NCBI GenBank assembly: GCA_937873395.1
Contig: CALMYH010000158.1
Span: 1 to 40,104 of the forward strand
Origin: an uncultured Burkholderiales bacterium
Lineage (GTDB): Bacteria > Pseudomonadota > Gammaproteobacteria > Burkholderiales > Burkholderiaceae_C
Direction of reading: 5' to 3'
Length of the DNA stretch: 40,104 nt
Every line of letters starts with the position of its first letter. Position 1 is the first letter of the stretch. The position numbers were made by a program, and so were the translations under genes. Under the pieces are notes generated by a model. That model did no database searches and had not been told where the DNA came from. It was given only the letters and a program-made list of their open reading frames with translations. Shown in pieces: positions 10,523 through 19,869 of the stretch.

Positions 10523-11821
10523 TCACGGCCCGGCCTGCCCGGTGAAATGGGACAGGGCGGACGCCACGGCCTGCGCGTCCGCCTGCTCTTCCAGCAGATG
10601 CCCGAGGGCCGGCAGGGCGTCCACACCTTCTTTCTGCAGGCGGCCGATGGCCTGGGCTGCCTCGCGCGGTGAGCTGAAACCGGCACTTTGCAGCAGCAGA
10701 TGGCCTCGCGCATCCAGCAGCTTGAAACGGAACTGCCCATCGGACTCGCGGTACTGCTTGAAACTGGGGGCCGAGGCCTTTCCCACCTTGGCCGTCGGGT
10801 TGTCTCCCTGGACGCTGTCCAGTGCCCGCAGGCCGACCGCATGGCGCAGCCGGGCGGTGAACGGGGTCGCAATGGCACGGGCCTTTTCGGCGCCGGCCTT
10901 CAATGTGCGCTCGATACGGGCCGGGTCGCGCATGAGTTCGTCGTAGACCACACGCATCGGGGCAATCTCCTGGTCAAGGCGCTCGAACAGGCGCTCCTTG
11001 GCCTCGCGCCAGGCGATGCCATCGGCAAAGGCCTTGGCCAGCTCGGCAGTTTCCGTCTCGCTGGCAAAGGCCTGGAACAGCTGGAACAGGGCCGATCCTT
11101 CGGTGTCCTTGGGCTCGCCGGGCACCCGGGAATCGGTCAGGATGCCCATGATGAGCTTGCGCAACTGCTCGCGCGGCACGAACAGCGGGATGGTGTTGTC
11201 GTAGCTCTTGCTCATCTTGCGGCCGTCCAGCCCCGGCAAGGTGGCCACATGGGCTTCGATTTCGGCTTCGGGCAGTGTGAAGTGCTCGCCGTAGAGGTGG
11301 TTGAAGCTCGAGGCCATGTCGCGCGCCATCTCGATGTGCTGCACCTGGTCGCGGCCGACCGGCACCTTGTGCGCGTTGAACATCAGGATGTCGGCGGCCA
11401 TCAGCACCGGGTACATGAACAGGCCGGCCGTCACGCCGTCGTCGGGCTCGGCGCCGGCCGCGGTGTTCTTGTCCACCGAGGCCTTGTAGGCATGGGCGCG
11501 GTTGAGCAGGCCCTTGCCGGTCACGCAGGTCAGCAGCCAGGTCAGCTCGGGAATCTCGGGGATGTCGGACTGCCGATAGAAGGTGACCTTGTCGGGGTCC
11601 AGGCCGCAGGCCAGCCAGGTGGCCGCGATTTCCAGCGTCGAGCGCTGCACGCGGGCCGGCTCCCCGACCTTGATCAGGGCGTGGTAGTCGGCGAGGAAAT
11701 AGAAGCTGTCGACATGGGCCAGCCGGCTGGCCCGTACGGTGGGCCGGATGGCACCGACGTAGTTGCCGAGGTGGGGGGTGCCGGAGGTGGTGATGCCGGT
11801 GAGGACGCGCAGGGTTTTCAT
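10523..11821 (-). CDS. trpS: Tryptophanyl-tRNA synthetase with YegP-like C-terminal domain
   Basis: A 432-residue class I synthetase. The HIGH-type motif is PHLGN at 16-20 and the KMSKS loop is at 202-206. Residues 1-330 cover the whole of a normal TrpRS (E. coli has 334). About 100 extra residues follow; 353-400 (SFKQYRESDGQFRFKLLDAR, then a HLLLQSAGFSS stretch) resemble one DUF1508/YegP repeat, a small beta-beta-beta-alpha fold. The extension is in frame with no sign of assembly error. I believe similar extensions occur in other Burkholderiales TrpRS, but cannot check. It is the last gene of the PHP-EamA-YciO-M50-trpS run, 16 bases after the protease gene. No clear terminator is visible in the 159 bases before the response regulator. 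Confidence 0.95.
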   Translation of the reverse strand: MKTLRVLTGITTSGTPHLGNYVGAIRPTVRASRLAHVDSFYFLADYHALIKVGEPARVQRSTLEIAATWLACGLDPDKVTFYRQSDIPEIPELTWLLTCVTGKGLLNRAHAYKASVDKNTAAGAEPDDGVTAGLFMYPVLMAADILMFNAHKVPVGRDQVQHIEMARDMASSFNHLYGEHFTLPEAEIEAHVATLPGLDGRKMSKSYDNTIPLFVPREQLRKLIMGILTDSRVPGEPKDTEGSALFQLFQAFASETETAELAKAFADGIAWREAKERLFERLDQEIAPMRVVYDELMRDPARIERTLKAGAEKARAIATPFTARLRHAVGLRALDSVQGDNPTAKVGKASAPSFKQYRESDGQFRFKLLDARGHLLLQSAGFSSPREAAQAIGRLQKEGVDALPALGHLLEEQADAQAVASALSHFTGQAGP

Positions 11822-11837
11822 GGGACGGACAGGAGGC

Positions 11838-12506
11838 TCAGAGCAGCAGCAGGCGCAGCGGGGTCAGCAGGACTTCGATCGCCTGGGCGGACAGGTTCAT
11901 GAGCGGGCGCAGCCAGAGGTTGCCGACCAGGCCCGTCAGGACCAGGGCCAGCACGATGAAGAAACCGTAGGGCTCGACCCGGGACACGGTGTAGGCCAGC
12001 TGGTTGGGCAGCAGCCCGACCAGAATGCGGCCACCGTCCAGCGGGGGCAGCGGAAACATGTTGAAAGCGAACATGACCAGGTTGACCAGCACGCCGGCAC
12101 GGCACATCTGCAGGAAGAAGCGCTCTTCCACGCCGCTGGCCACCAGGAGGTAGAGCAGCACGGTCCAGCCGATGGCCTGCAAAAGGTTGGCGCCCGGGCC
12201 GGCCAGGGCCACCCAGATCATGTCGCGCTTGGGGTTGCGCAGGCGCCCGAAATTGACCGGCACCGGCTTGGCATAGCCGAACAGGAAGGCGCCAGCGGTG
12301 GCGAAGTACAGCAGCAAGGGCATGGCGATGGTGCCGACCGGGTCGATGTGCTTGGCCGGGTTGAGCGTGATGCGTCCGAGCATGTGGGCCGTGTTGTCGC
12401 CGAAATGCCGCGCCGCGTAGCCGTGCGCCGCCTCGTGCACGGTGATCGCAAACAGCACCGGAATGGCGTAGATGGCGACTGTCTGGATGATGAGGGCGAA
12501 GTCCAT
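11838..12506 (-). CDS. M50 family site-2 metalloprotease
   Basis: A 222-residue membrane protease. HEAAH at 24-28 supplies two zinc ligands and the catalytic Glu, and Asp157 in FPLPPLDGGR supplies the third ligand. About five hydrophobic segments surround these. It is the compact type with no PDZ domain, so it is not RseP. Family knowledge: intramembrane cleavage of regulatory or signal-peptide substrates; the target is unknown. The ATG at 12506 is preceded by a GACAAT hexamer 24 bases upstream (12530-12535), a possible -10. Position between the YciO-type gene and trpS is, to my knowledge, usual in Burkholderiales. Confidence 0.9.
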   Translation of the reverse strand: MDFALIIQTVAIYAIPVLFAITVHEAAHGYAARHFGDNTAHMLGRITLNPAKHIDPVGTIAMPLLLYFATAGAFLFGYAKPVPVNFGRLRNPKRDMIWVALAGPGANLLQAIGWTVLLYLLVASGVEERFFLQMCRAGVLVNLVMFAFNMFPLPPLDGGRILVGLLPNQLAYTVSRVEPYGFFIVLALVLTGLVGNLWLRPLMNLSAQAIEVLLTPLRLLLL

Positions 12507-12566
12507 GGGGTCCCGGGCAAAACGGCTATTGTCCCAGATGGCGCCGCCCGGACACGGGTCCGGCCC

Positions 12567-13202
12567 TCAGAGCCCCAGGGGCTGCAGCGGGCCCTGCCCC
12601 TGGCGCAACACCTCCGGCTCACCTCCGGTGCCCATGGGGGTGAGGTCGATCACCGTGGTGGGGTCGAGCGCGCAGGCACCGGCATCGATGACTCCCGCAA
12701 GTTCATGTTCGAAGCGTTCCCGGATTTCGTGGGCATCGTTGAGCGGATCGGTCTCGCCGGGCGGGATCAGGGTGGTGGCCAGCAGGGGGGCGTTGTGCAG
12801 GGCCAGCAGTTCGGACAGGGTGCGGTGCTGCGGCACGCGCAGGCCGATGGTTTTGCGCGAGGGGTGGCTGAGCCGTCGCGGCACCTCCTTGCTGGCTTCG
12901 AGGATGAAGGTGTAGGGGCCGGGAGTGGCCAGCTTGAGCAGCCGGTACTGTCGGTTGTCGACACGGGCGTAGCTGGCGACTTCGCTGAGGTCGCGGCAGA
13001 GCAGGGTCAGGTGGTGCCGGTCATCGACCTGCCGGATACGGCGCAACCGGTCGGCAGCCGCCTTGTCGTCCAGGTGGCAGACCAGGGCGTAGCTGGAATC
13101 GGTCGGGACGGCCAGCACGCCGCCACGTTCGAGCAGCTGCACCGCCTGCTTCAGCAGCCTCGGTTGCGGGTTGTCGGGGTGAACGTCGAAGAACTGTGAC
13201 AT
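12567..13202 (-). CDS. YrdC/Sua5-domain protein, YciO type
   Basis: A 211-residue protein consisting of one YrdC-like domain, which in Sua5/TsaC makes threonylcarbamoyl-AMP for the t6A modification of tRNA. The N-terminal motif PTDSSYAL (near 33-40) and the RRIRQVDDRHHLTLLCRDLSE region match the YciO branch rather than TsaC. YciO proteins may have lower or different activity, so I do not assign tsaC. The ATG at 13202 has no ribosome binding site; CACAAT lies six bases before it. It ends 60 bases before the protease gene and begins 21 bases after the EamA gene stop. Confidence 0.88.
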   Translation of the reverse strand: MSQFFDVHPDNPQPRLLKQAVQLLERGGVLAVPTDSSYALVCHLDDKAAADRLRRIRQVDDRHHLTLLCRDLSEVASYARVDNRQYRLLKLATPGPYTFILEASKEVPRRLSHPSRKTIGLRVPQHRTLSELLALHNAPLLATTLIPPGETDPLNDAHEIRERFEHELAGVIDAGACALDPTTVIDLTPMGTGGEPEVLRQGQGPLQPLGL

Positions 13203-13208
13203 GGCGTC

Positions 13209-13214
13209 ATTGTG
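13209..13214 (-). promoter_or_regulatory. Candidate -10 (CACAAT) of the YciO-type gene (leaderless)
   Basis: On the minus strand CACAAT, then GACGCC, then the ATG. It would sit in the short gap after the EamA gene. The match to the consensus is only four of six, and the spacing is what makes it noteworthy. Confidence 0.3.
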
Positions 13215-13223
13215 CGCCAGCGT

Positions 13224-14108
13224 TCACGAAGGTCTGGGCAGGCGTGCGGTCAGCCAGCTGGCCGTGGCGCCGCAGAGCACGATGAGTGCGATGCCGGAGA
13301 GTTCCAGGGCTCCCGGCACGTGGTCGAACACCACCCAGCCACACAGCATGGCGAAGCCGATCTGTCCGTACAGGTAGGGGGTCAGGGTGGAGGCCGGGGC
13401 CCGTGCGAAAGCCAGGATGAGCAGAAAATGCCCGACCGTGCCCATCAGCCCGACCAGGCACAACAGGGCCAGCGTCCGCAGGTCGGGGATGGCTTGCCAG
13501 ACCAGGGGCACCAGCAGCGTGGCGACCAGGGCGCCGACCCAGCCGGTGTAGAAGTGCATGGTCATCGGGTCCTCGGTGCGCGCCATCCGGCTGGTCAGGA
13601 TCTGGAACACCGCATAGGCGGTGACCATGGCCAGGGGCAGCAGGGCAGACCAGCCGAACAGCTCGCCGCCCGGGCGCACCACCAGCAGTGCGCCCGCAAA
13701 GCCACCGGCCACCAGCAGCCAGCGCAATGGGCTGACGGGCTCCTTCAGAAACAGGGCTGCCAGCAGGGTGACCACCAGCGGGGTGGTCATGACGATGGCC
13801 GTGAACTCCCCCACCGGCATGTACTGAACGCTGACAAACGACAGCAGGCTGACGGTGAACAGCAGCAGGCCACGCAGCAGCTGCAGCTTCGGTTGCCTGG
13901 TCTGCAGCAGGCTGCGTCCCCGCACCGGGAGCATGAACAGGGTGACCGCCACGGCCTGGAACAGGTAGCGGAACCAGACCGCCACGAGCACCGACATGAC
14001 CGCGCCCACCACCTTCACACCGGTGTCCAGCACCGCAAAACAGGCGGTGGCACCCACGAGAAACAAGATGCCCTGCAGCGCACGCGGGCTGGTGTTGTCG
14101 GACGCCAT
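13224..14108 (-). CDS. EamA/DMT family transporter
   Basis: A 294-residue membrane protein with about ten hydrophobic segments in two EamA repeats (roughly 10-140 and 150-285), the drug/metabolite transporter fold. The substrate cannot be read from sequence; relatives export amino acids, nucleotides or drugs. The start is the ATG at 14108, which shares its A with the stop of the PHP gene (TGATG), so the two are probably translationally coupled. The reading frame runs on upstream inside the PHP gene, but that stretch has no membrane character and is rejected. Confidence 0.9.
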   Translation of the reverse strand: MASDNTSPRALQGILFLVGATACFAVLDTGVKVVGAVMSVLVAVWFRYLFQAVAVTLFMLPVRGRSLLQTRQPKLQLLRGLLLFTVSLLSFVSVQYMPVGEFTAIVMTTPLVVTLLAALFLKEPVSPLRWLLVAGGFAGALLVVRPGGELFGWSALLPLAMVTAYAVFQILTSRMARTEDPMTMHFYTGWVGALVATLLVPLVWQAIPDLRTLALLCLVGLMGTVGHFLLILAFARAPASTLTPYLYGQIGFAMLCGWVVFDHVPGALELSGIALIVLCGATASWLTARLPRPS

Positions 14109-14962
14109 CAATGGATGCGCGATTCGAGCAGCTCCCACACGGGCCTGACCCCGCCAGGCAGGTCGGGCAGCTGGCCGAGGTCGATGCGGCTCTCCTGCGG
14201 GCTGTGGAAATCGCTGCCGCGCGAGGCGGCGAGGCCGAACTCGCGGCAGAAGTCGGCGTACTTGACCGTCTCGGCCTGGCTGTGCGCCGCGGTCACGACC
14301 TCGACGGCCTGGCCGCCGAGTTGTCTGAACTCGCTGAACAGCGCGTATTCCTCGTTGGTGGTCAGGCGATAGCGCGCCGGGTGGGCAACCACGGCCACGC
14401 CACCGGCACCGGTGATCCATGTCACGGCGTCGCGCAGACTGGCCCAGCGGTGGGGAACATAGCCGGGCTTGCCTTCGGCCAGGAAACGGCGGAACACCTC
14501 GTGCGTGTCGGCACAGACGCCGCTGTCCACCAGGTGGCGGGCGAAATGGGTGCGCGAGATCAGTTCCGGGTTGTCCACGTAGCGCAGCGCGCCTTCGTAG
14601 GCACCACCGATGCCCGCGCGCTCCAGGTCGGCCGACATCGCACGGGCGCGGGCTTCGCGCCCGCCCCGGGTGGCTCGCAGGCCTTCGACGAGGGCCGGGT
14701 GTTCGGTGTCCATGCCCAGCCCCACGATGTGCACCGTGGTGCCGGCGAAGCTGACCGAAATCTCGGTGCCGGTGAGATAGCGCAGCCCCAGGCGGCAGGC
14801 CGCCTCCAGGGCTCTCGCCTGGCCAGCCAGCTCGTCGTGATCGGTCAGCGCCCAGAGTTCGACGCCCTGCGCGCTGGCGCGAAGCGCCAGGGCTTCAGGC
14901 GTGAGGGTGCCGTCGGAGATCAACGAGTGGCTGTGCAGGTCGGCGTTCAGAAGGTGGCTCAC
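14108..14962 (-). CDS. PHP-domain phosphoesterase (YciV/RNase AM-like)
   Basis: A 284-residue metal-dependent phosphatase of the polymerase-and-histidinol-phosphatase fold. The first motif has Asp8, His10, His12 and Asp17 (DLHSHSLISDG), followed by TDHDEL, GTEIS, HPARY and a C-terminal SRGSDFH that completes the metal site. E. coli YciV (293 residues) removes nucleotides from small RNA 5' ends and hydrolyses 3',5'-bisphosphates; that activity is inferred. I chose the GTG at 14962 because homology begins just after it; an earlier in-frame ATG adds 21 residues of no family character. It has no ribosome binding site, and TACAAT lies six bases upstream. Confidence 0.9.
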   Translation of the reverse strand: MSHLLNADLHSHSLISDGTLTPEALALRASAQGVELWALTDHDELAGQARALEAACRLGLRYLTGTEISVSFAGTTVHIVGLGMDTEHPALVEGLRATRGGREARARAMSADLERAGIGGAYEGALRYVDNPELISRTHFARHLVDSGVCADTHEVFRRFLAEGKPGYVPHRWASLRDAVTWITGAGGVAVVAHPARYRLTTNEEYALFSEFRQLGGQAVEVVTAAHSQAETVKYADFCREFGLAASRGSDFHSPQESRIDLGQLPDLPGGVRPVWELLESRIH

Positions 14963-14968
14963 AGGGTG

Positions 14969-14974
14969 ATTGTA
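14969..14974 (-). promoter_or_regulatory. Candidate -10 (TACAAT) of the PHP-EamA-YciO-M50-trpS run (leaderless)
   Basis: On the minus strand TACAAT, then CACCCT, then the GTG start codon. The same hexamer and spacing precede serS. No good -35 is seen. Confidence 0.4.
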
Positions 14975-14984
14975 GGCAGCGCCG

Positions 14985-15006
14985 CCGGTCCGGACGACCG
15001 GTCCGG
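14985..15006. repeat. Short direct repeat CCGGTCCGG
   Basis: Two exact copies of CCGGTCCGG at 14985-14993 and 14998-15006, separated by ACGA. They lie between the ppc stop and the PHP gene start, just upstream of its candidate -10. The segment can also fold (GCCGG/CCGGC outer arms), so it could be a ppc terminator-like structure or an operator. No T tract follows. Confidence 0.4.
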
Positions 15007-15051
15007 CCATTGTCCTTGCCGGCACGTCACCGGGCCCTGCGTGGCCAACGT

Positions 15052-17907
15052 TCAGCCCGTGTTCCTCAGGCCGGCGGCGATGCCGTTGATCGAGAGGTGG
15101 ATGCCGCGCCGGATGCGGCCGTCCCTATCGGTGCCATCCTGTCCTTCCCGGTGTCTGCGGATCAGTTCGACCTGCAGGTGGTGCAGCGGGTCGATGTAGG
15201 GAAACCGGTGCCGGATGGAGCGTTGCAGCGCGGCATTGCCGGCCAGTCTCTGTTTCTGCCCGGTGATCCTCTCCAGCGCCTGCACGGTGCGCTGCCATTC
15301 GTTCCGGATGGACTCGTGCACGCGCGCGCGCAGCCGTCTGTCCGGCACCAGTTCGGCGTAGCGTGAGGCCAGCGCCAGGTCGCTTTTGGCCAGCACCATG
15401 TCCATGTTGGAGAGCAGGGTGGCAAAAAAGGGCCACTCCCGGGCCATCTGCCGCAGCAGCCGCTGGCGCTGGGCAAGCCGGGCCGGGCCAGCCTCGTGAA
15501 GGAAGCTTTCCACCGCCGAACCAAAGCCGTACCAGCCGGGCAAGGTCAGGCGGCACTGGCCCCAGCTGAATCCCCAGGGGATGGCGCGCAGGTCTTCGAT
15601 GCGCTGGGTGGCCTTGCGCGAAGCCGGGCGGGAGCCGATGTTGAGCTCGGCAATCTCGCGGATGGGGGTGGCGGCAAAGAAGTACTCGGCAAAACGGGGG
15701 GTTTCGTAGACCAGGGAACGGTACGCAGCCATGCTGTGGCGCGACAGGGCATCTGCGGCGTCCATGAAGGCTGCGGGTGCTTCTCGGGTGGGTTGCAGCA
15801 GGGTGGCCTCAAGGGTGGCAGCGACCAGGGTTTCGAGGTTGCGCCGGCCGATGTCGGGATTGGCGTACTTGGAGCCGATGACCTCGCCCTGCTCGGTCAG
15901 CCGGATCTGGCCCCGCACGGTGCCGGGGGGCTGGGCCAGGATGGCCTGGTAGCTGGGGCCGCCGCCGCGACCCACGGTGCCACCCCTGCCATGGAACATC
16001 CTCAGCCTGATGGACTTTTCGCCGCTGCGATTGAGGCTGTCGAATAGCTCGACCAGCGCAATTTCGGCGCGGTAGAGCTCCCAGTTGCTGGTGAAGATGC
16101 CGCCGTCCTTGTTGCTGTCGGAGTAGCCCAGCATCACGTCCTGCTCGCTGTACCCCGTGGGTTCGCCTGCCTGCACCATGGACCGGATACCGGGCAGGGC
16201 GTAGTAGTCGCGCATGATCGGAGCGGCGTTGCGCAGGTCTTCGATGGTCTCGAACAGGGGAACCACGATCAGGTCGCAGCGGGCCGGAGGCCCTGCCTCG
16301 GTCACCCGGCCGTGCAGCAGCCCGCATTCCTTTTGCAGCAGCAGCACTTCCAGCAGGTCGCTGACGGTTTCGGTGTGGCTGATGATGGCGTGGCGGATGG
16401 CCTGGGCACCGAAGCGCTGGCGTCCTTCGCGTGCGGCGTTGAAAATGGCCAGTTCGCTGCGCGTGTGGTCGCTGTACTTCGCATCCGGCACCCTCAGCGG
16501 TCGCGCGTCGTCCAGCTGCCGCAGCAGAAGGGCCTGCTTGGCCGCTTCGTCCAGGGCGCTGTAATCGGCCTCGATGCGCGCCACCGCCAGCAGTTCGGCC
16601 ACGACCTCCTCGTGTTTGTCGGAGCTTTGTCGCAAGTCGATCGTGGCCAGGTGGAAGCCGAACACCTCGACGGCACGGATCAGGGGTTGCAGGCGTTCCC
16701 GCGCCAGCGCCTGTCCGTGGTGGGCCAGCAGCGAGGCTTCGATGGTGCGCAGGTCGGCCAGAAACTCTTCGGCTTTCCCGTACGGATCCTGGGGCGCCAC
16801 CGCATGGCGTGCAGCCTCGCCACCGGTGAGTGCTTGCAGCGTGGCAGCCAGACGGGCGTAGATGCCTGTGAGCGCACGGCGGTAGGGCTCGTCCTGGCGG
16901 TGCGCGTTGGTGTCGGGGGAGCGCCCGGCCAGGGCCAGCATGTCCGCACTGAAATCGGCCAGCATGGCCGACATGGACAACTCGGCGCCGAGCAGGTGCA
17001 CCTGGGTCAGGTGGTGACGCAACACCAGTTCGGACTGGCTGCGCAGGGCCAGCTGGAGCGTCTGCGCAGTGACGAATGGGTTACCGTCGCGGTCGCCGCC
17101 GATCCACTGGCCCATGCGCAGGAAGCTCGGCACCGTGCCGACGGCAGCGCCTTCGGCCTGCAGGCTGTCTTCCAGGTCGCGGTACAGCCTGGGAATCTGC
17201 TCCAGGAAGGTCGCCTGGTAATAGCTCAGCGCGTTCTCGATCTCGTCGGCCACCGTCAGTTTGGTGAAGCGCAGCAGCCGCGTCTGCCACAGTTGCACAA
17301 TGCGTGCCTTGATTCGCGCTTCGTTCTCGGCCAGTTCGCGGGGCGTCTGACCGCCAGCACCTTCACGCTCGGCCAGCAGCCGGGCGATGGCCCGCTCCGC
17401 GTCCAGAATGCTCTTGCGCTGCACCTCGGTCGGGTGGGCGGTCAGCACCGGCGACACATGGAAATCGGCGAGTGCCCGGACCACGTCGCTGGCGCCGAAG
17501 CCGGCCTCACGCAGGCGCTGCAAGCTCATGGTCAGGCTGCCCAGCTGCAGGTCGCCTGCCCGGTCGTGCACGGCGCGACGGCGTATGTGGTGGCGGTCTT
17601 CGGCCAGATTGGCCAGATGGCTGAAGTAGGTGAAGGCCCGGATCACGCTGACGGTCTGATCGGCGCTGAGCCGTTTCAGCAGCTTCTTCAAGTCCCGGTC
17701 GGCCGACGCGTCGTCGTGACGCCGGAAAGCAACCGAGAGTTGCCGCACCTGCTCGATCAGGTCGAAGGCGGCCGGCCCTTCCTGCTCGCGGATCACGTCC
17801 CCGAGAATGCGCCCGAGCAACCGGATGTCCTCGATCAGGGGTCGGTCCTTGTCGATGGTGCGTGGCTCGCGTGGGGCGGGAGCGGGTCGTGCGGTCGCTG
17901 GGCTCAT
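15052..17907 (-). CDS. ppc: Phosphoenolpyruvate carboxylase
   Basis: A 951-residue bacterial PEP carboxylase, which adds bicarbonate to PEP to make oxaloacetate and refill the TCA cycle. His158 in [12 protein letters not shown] is the first catalytic signature. [20 protein letters not shown] is the PEP-site loop, [14 protein letters not shown] is the glycine-rich catalytic loop, and the C-terminus ends NTG, as the allosteric C-terminal tail of the family does. It is slightly longer than E. coli Ppc (883). The ATG at 17907 begins a Pro/Ala/Arg-rich tail before homology starts near residue 20. It is divergent from hemC across a 128-base gap in which I see no convincing promoter. Confidence 0.97.
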   Translation of the reverse strand: MSPATARPAPAPREPRTIDKDRPLIEDIRLLGRILGDVIREQEGPAAFDLIEQVRQLSVAFRRHDDASADRDLKKLLKRLSADQTVSVIRAFTYFSHLANLAEDRHHIRRRAVHDRAGDLQLGSLTMSLQRLREAGFGASDVVRALADFHVSPVLTAHPTEVQRKSILDAERAIARLLAEREGAGGQTPRELAENEARIKARIVQLWQTRLLRFTKLTVADEIENALSYYQATFLEQIPRLYRDLEDSLQAEGAAVGTVPSFLRMGQWIGGDRDGNPFVTAQTLQLALRSQSELVLRHHLTQVHLLGAELSMSAMLADFSADMLALAGRSPDTNAHRQDEPYRRALTGIYARLAATLQALTGGEAARHAVAPQDPYGKAEEFLADLRTIEASLLAHHGQALARERLQPLIRAVEVFGFHLATIDLRQSSDKHEEVVAELLAVARIEADYSALDEAAKQALLLRQLDDARPLRVPDAKYSDHTRSELAIFNAAREGRQRFGAQAIRHAIISHTETVSDLLEVLLLQKECGLLHGRVTEAGPPARCDLIVVPLFETIEDLRNAAPIMRDYYALPGIRSMVQAGEPTGYSEQDVMLGYSDSNKDGGIFTSNWELYRAEIALVELFDSLNRSGEKSIRLRMFHGRGGTVGRGGGPSYQAILAQPPGTVRGQIRLTEQGEVIGSKYANPDIGRRNLETLVAATLEATLLQPTREAPAAFMDAADALSRHSMAAYRSLVYETPRFAEYFFAATPIREIAELNIGSRPASRKATQRIEDLRAIPWGFSWGQCRLTLPGWYGFGSAVESFLHEAGPARLAQRQRLLRQMAREWPFFATLLSNMDMVLAKSDLALASRYAELVPDRRLRARVHESIRNEWQRTVQALERITGQKQRLAGNAALQRSIRHRFPYIDPLHHLQVELIRRHREGQDGTDRDGRIRRGIHLSINGIAAGLRNTG

Positions 17908-18035
17908 GAGGCGGTCTTGCTGAAAAAACGGGCAATGCCCATGCTAGCATCCGAAAGCTGACATCCACCCGTCGATCCGTTACGAACCGGGCTTGAAACG
18001 CCGGAACGGAACTGAATTCTTCTCAAACCCACGCC

Positions 18036-19004
18036 GTGTCTTCTTCAACACCCCCCGCGCCCCTGTCCATCACCATCGCGACGCGCGAGAGCCGGCTGGC
18101 CCTCTGGCAGGCCGAACATGTCAAGTCCATGCTGGAGCGGCAGGGGCATCGGGTGAGTCTGCTGGGCATGACCACCCGGGGTGACCAGATCCTGGACCGA
18201 AGCCTGTCCAAGGTGGGGGGCAAGGGGCTCTTCGTCAAGGAACTGGAGGTGGCGCTCGAAGAGGGCCGTGCCGACATCGCCGTGCACTCGCTCAAGGATG
18301 TGCCGATGGAGTTGCCGGACGGTTTCGAGCTGGCCTGCGTGATGGAGCGCGAGGACCCGCGCGACGCCTGGGTGTCGGCGCATGCCGCAGGACTGGCCGA
18401 GCTGCCACCCGGTGCGGTGGTGGGAACCTCCAGCCTGCGCCGGCTGGTCCTGCTTCGCGAGTCGCTGGATCGGCTGGGCCGCCAGGACGTGCGCATCGAG
18501 CCGCTGCGTGGCAACCTCGACACACGACTGCGCAAGCTCGACGAAGGCCAGTACCACGCGATCGTGCTGGCCGCGGCCGGACTCAAGCGCCTGGGGCTGG
18601 CCGAGCGCATCCGCGCCGTGTTCGAACCCGAACAGTCGCTGCCGGCGGCCGGGCAAGGTGCCCTGGGCATCGAGATCCGCGCGGGTCGTCCGGAACTGGT
18701 GTCGGCGCTGGCTTCACTGGTCCACATGCCCACCTGGCTGCGCGTGGCGGCCGAGCGAACCGTCTCGCGCGTCATGGGGGGCAGCTGTTCGGTGCCGCTG
18801 GCCGCCTACGCCGACTGGCAGACCGGGCAGGCCGACCTGATGGCCATGGAAGCCGCCTGGGGGGATCCCGATGGGCGTTTGCCGGTGCTGCGGGTGCGTC
18901 AGGCGGCCCCCGTGCGCACACTTCAGGACGCGCAGGCGCTGGGCACGGCGGTGGCCCAGGCGCTCAAGGCCGCCGGTGCGCGGCCGCCGGCGCAGGAGGC
19001 CTGA
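18036..19004 (+). CDS. hemC: Porphobilinogen deaminase (hydroxymethylbilane synthase)
   Basis: A 322-residue cytosolic enzyme that joins four porphobilinogens into hydroxymethylbilane. Asp88 in HSLKDVP is the catalytic aspartate, and Cys251 in MGGSCSVPL carries the dipyrromethane cofactor. [11 protein letters not shown] near 159-169 is the substrate-binding signature. The GTG at 18036 is used; homology starts at [14 protein letters not shown] (residue 12 onwards). TTGAAA at 17993 with ATTCTT 17 bases downstream is a weak promoter candidate. It is first in the hemC-hemD-hemX-hemY run, with hemD starting four bases after its stop. Confidence 0.96.
   Translation: MSSSTPPAPLSITIATRESRLALWQAEHVKSMLERQGHRVSLLGMTTRGDQILDRSLSKVGGKGLFVKELEVALEEGRADIAVHSLKDVPMELPDGFELACVMEREDPRDAWVSAHAAGLAELPPGAVVGTSSLRRLVLLRESLDRLGRQDVRIEPLRGNLDTRLRKLDEGQYHAIVLAAAGLKRLGLAERIRAVFEPEQSLPAAGQGALGIEIRAGRPELVSALASLVHMPTWLRVAAERTVSRVMGGSCSVPLAAYADWQTGQADLMAMEAAWGDPDGRLPVLRVRQAAPVRTLQDAQALGTAVAQALKAAGARPPAQEA
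18994..18999 (+). promoter_or_regulatory. Ribosome binding site that fixes the hemD start
   Basis: A perfect AGGAGG inside the last codons of hemC, nine bases before the TTG at 19009. No other start codon nearby has such a site, so it decides the hemD start. Confidence 0.75.
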
Positions 19005-19008
19005 GCAC

Positions 19009-19869
19009 TTGGCTGACCGGTCGGCTTCTGCGCCAGCCGCGCGCCGCAGGCCGACGGTGGTGGTGACCCGTCCGCAAGAGGATGCGGGTCGCTGGGTGGA
19101 GGCCTTGCAGACGCGCGGCTGGTCCACCCTGGCCCTGCCCCTGATCGACATCCGTGCGCCTTCCTCTCCCGGGGTGCTGGCGGTGCTGGACCAGGCCCGC
19201 GCGTCCTGGTGGACGTTTGACGCGCTGATGTTTGTCAGTGCGGCTGCCGTGCGCCACTTTTTTACCGGTGTTCATGTCCCACCGCCATCCTGTGGCCGGA
19301 ACACCCGCTTCTGGGCGCCGGGCCCCGGCACCGCCCGCGAGTTGGCCCAGGCACTGGCAAAGCTCGGCATTCCGGCCGACCGCCTGGATGCACCGCCTGC
19401 GGATGCGGGCCAGTTCGATTCCGAACACCTGTGGCCGCAGGTCCAGGCACAGATGGGCATGGGTCGACGCCTGCTGGTGGTGCGCGGTGGCGGAGCTGCC
19501 GGGCAGCCCCAGGGAGCGGGGGTTTCCGCGGGGCAGGGGCGCGAGTGGCTGACGGCGCAATGCCGGGCGCGCGGCGCCGAGGTGCAGGCCTGCATGGCCT
19601 ATGAGCGCTGCCCGCCCCCCGAAGATGACGAGCTTCGTCAAAAGGCCCTCGACAGTCGCGGTCCCTGGTCAGTCTGGCTGTTCAGCAGCTCGGAGGCGGT
19701 CACCAACCTGCGTTTGTGGTTGCCCGGGTTCACGGCGGACGGTGCAAGCGCCCTGGCCACCCATCCGCGCATCGCGGAGACTGCCACGATGGCCGGTTTT
19801 GCCCGGGTGCTGATCAGTCGTCCGGCGTTGCCGGACGTGCTGGCGGCCCTAGAATCCCAATGGCCATGA
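19009..19869 (+). CDS. hemD: Uroporphyrinogen-III synthase (TTG start)
   Basis: A 286-residue enzyme that cyclises and inverts ring D of hydroxymethylbilane. The family is poorly conserved. Recognisable parts are VVVTRPQEDAGRWVEAL near 17-33, FVSAAAVRHFF near 75-85, RRLLVVRGGGAA near 155-166 and WLFSSSEAVTNL near 223-234. I chose TTG at 19009 because it has a perfect AGGAGG nine bases upstream; a GTG in the VVVTRP stretch would remove about 17 residues. The central loop (PQGAGVSAGQGREW) is a little long. The end overlaps hemX (ATGA). The position between hemC and hemX confirms the call. Confidence 0.88.
   Translation: MADRSASAPAARRRPTVVVTRPQEDAGRWVEALQTRGWSTLALPLIDIRAPSSPGVLAVLDQARASWWTFDALMFVSAAAVRHFFTGVHVPPPSCGRNTRFWAPGPGTARELAQALAKLGIPADRLDAPPADAGQFDSEHLWPQVQAQMGMGRRLLVVRGGGAAGQPQGAGVSAGQGREWLTAQCRARGAEVQACMAYERCPPPEDDELRQKALDSRGPWSVWLFSSSEAVTNLRLWLPGFTADGASALATHPRIAETATMAGFARVLISRPALPDVLAALESQWP

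Noticed and set aside
11763-14372. Long plus-strand frames opposite trpS through the EamA gene
   Set aside because: They run across several real gene boundaries on the other strand and are Gln/His/Gly-rich, as shadows are.
16312-17961. 549-residue open frame opposite ppc
   Set aside because: Shadow of ppc; Gln/Gly/His-rich, without domains.
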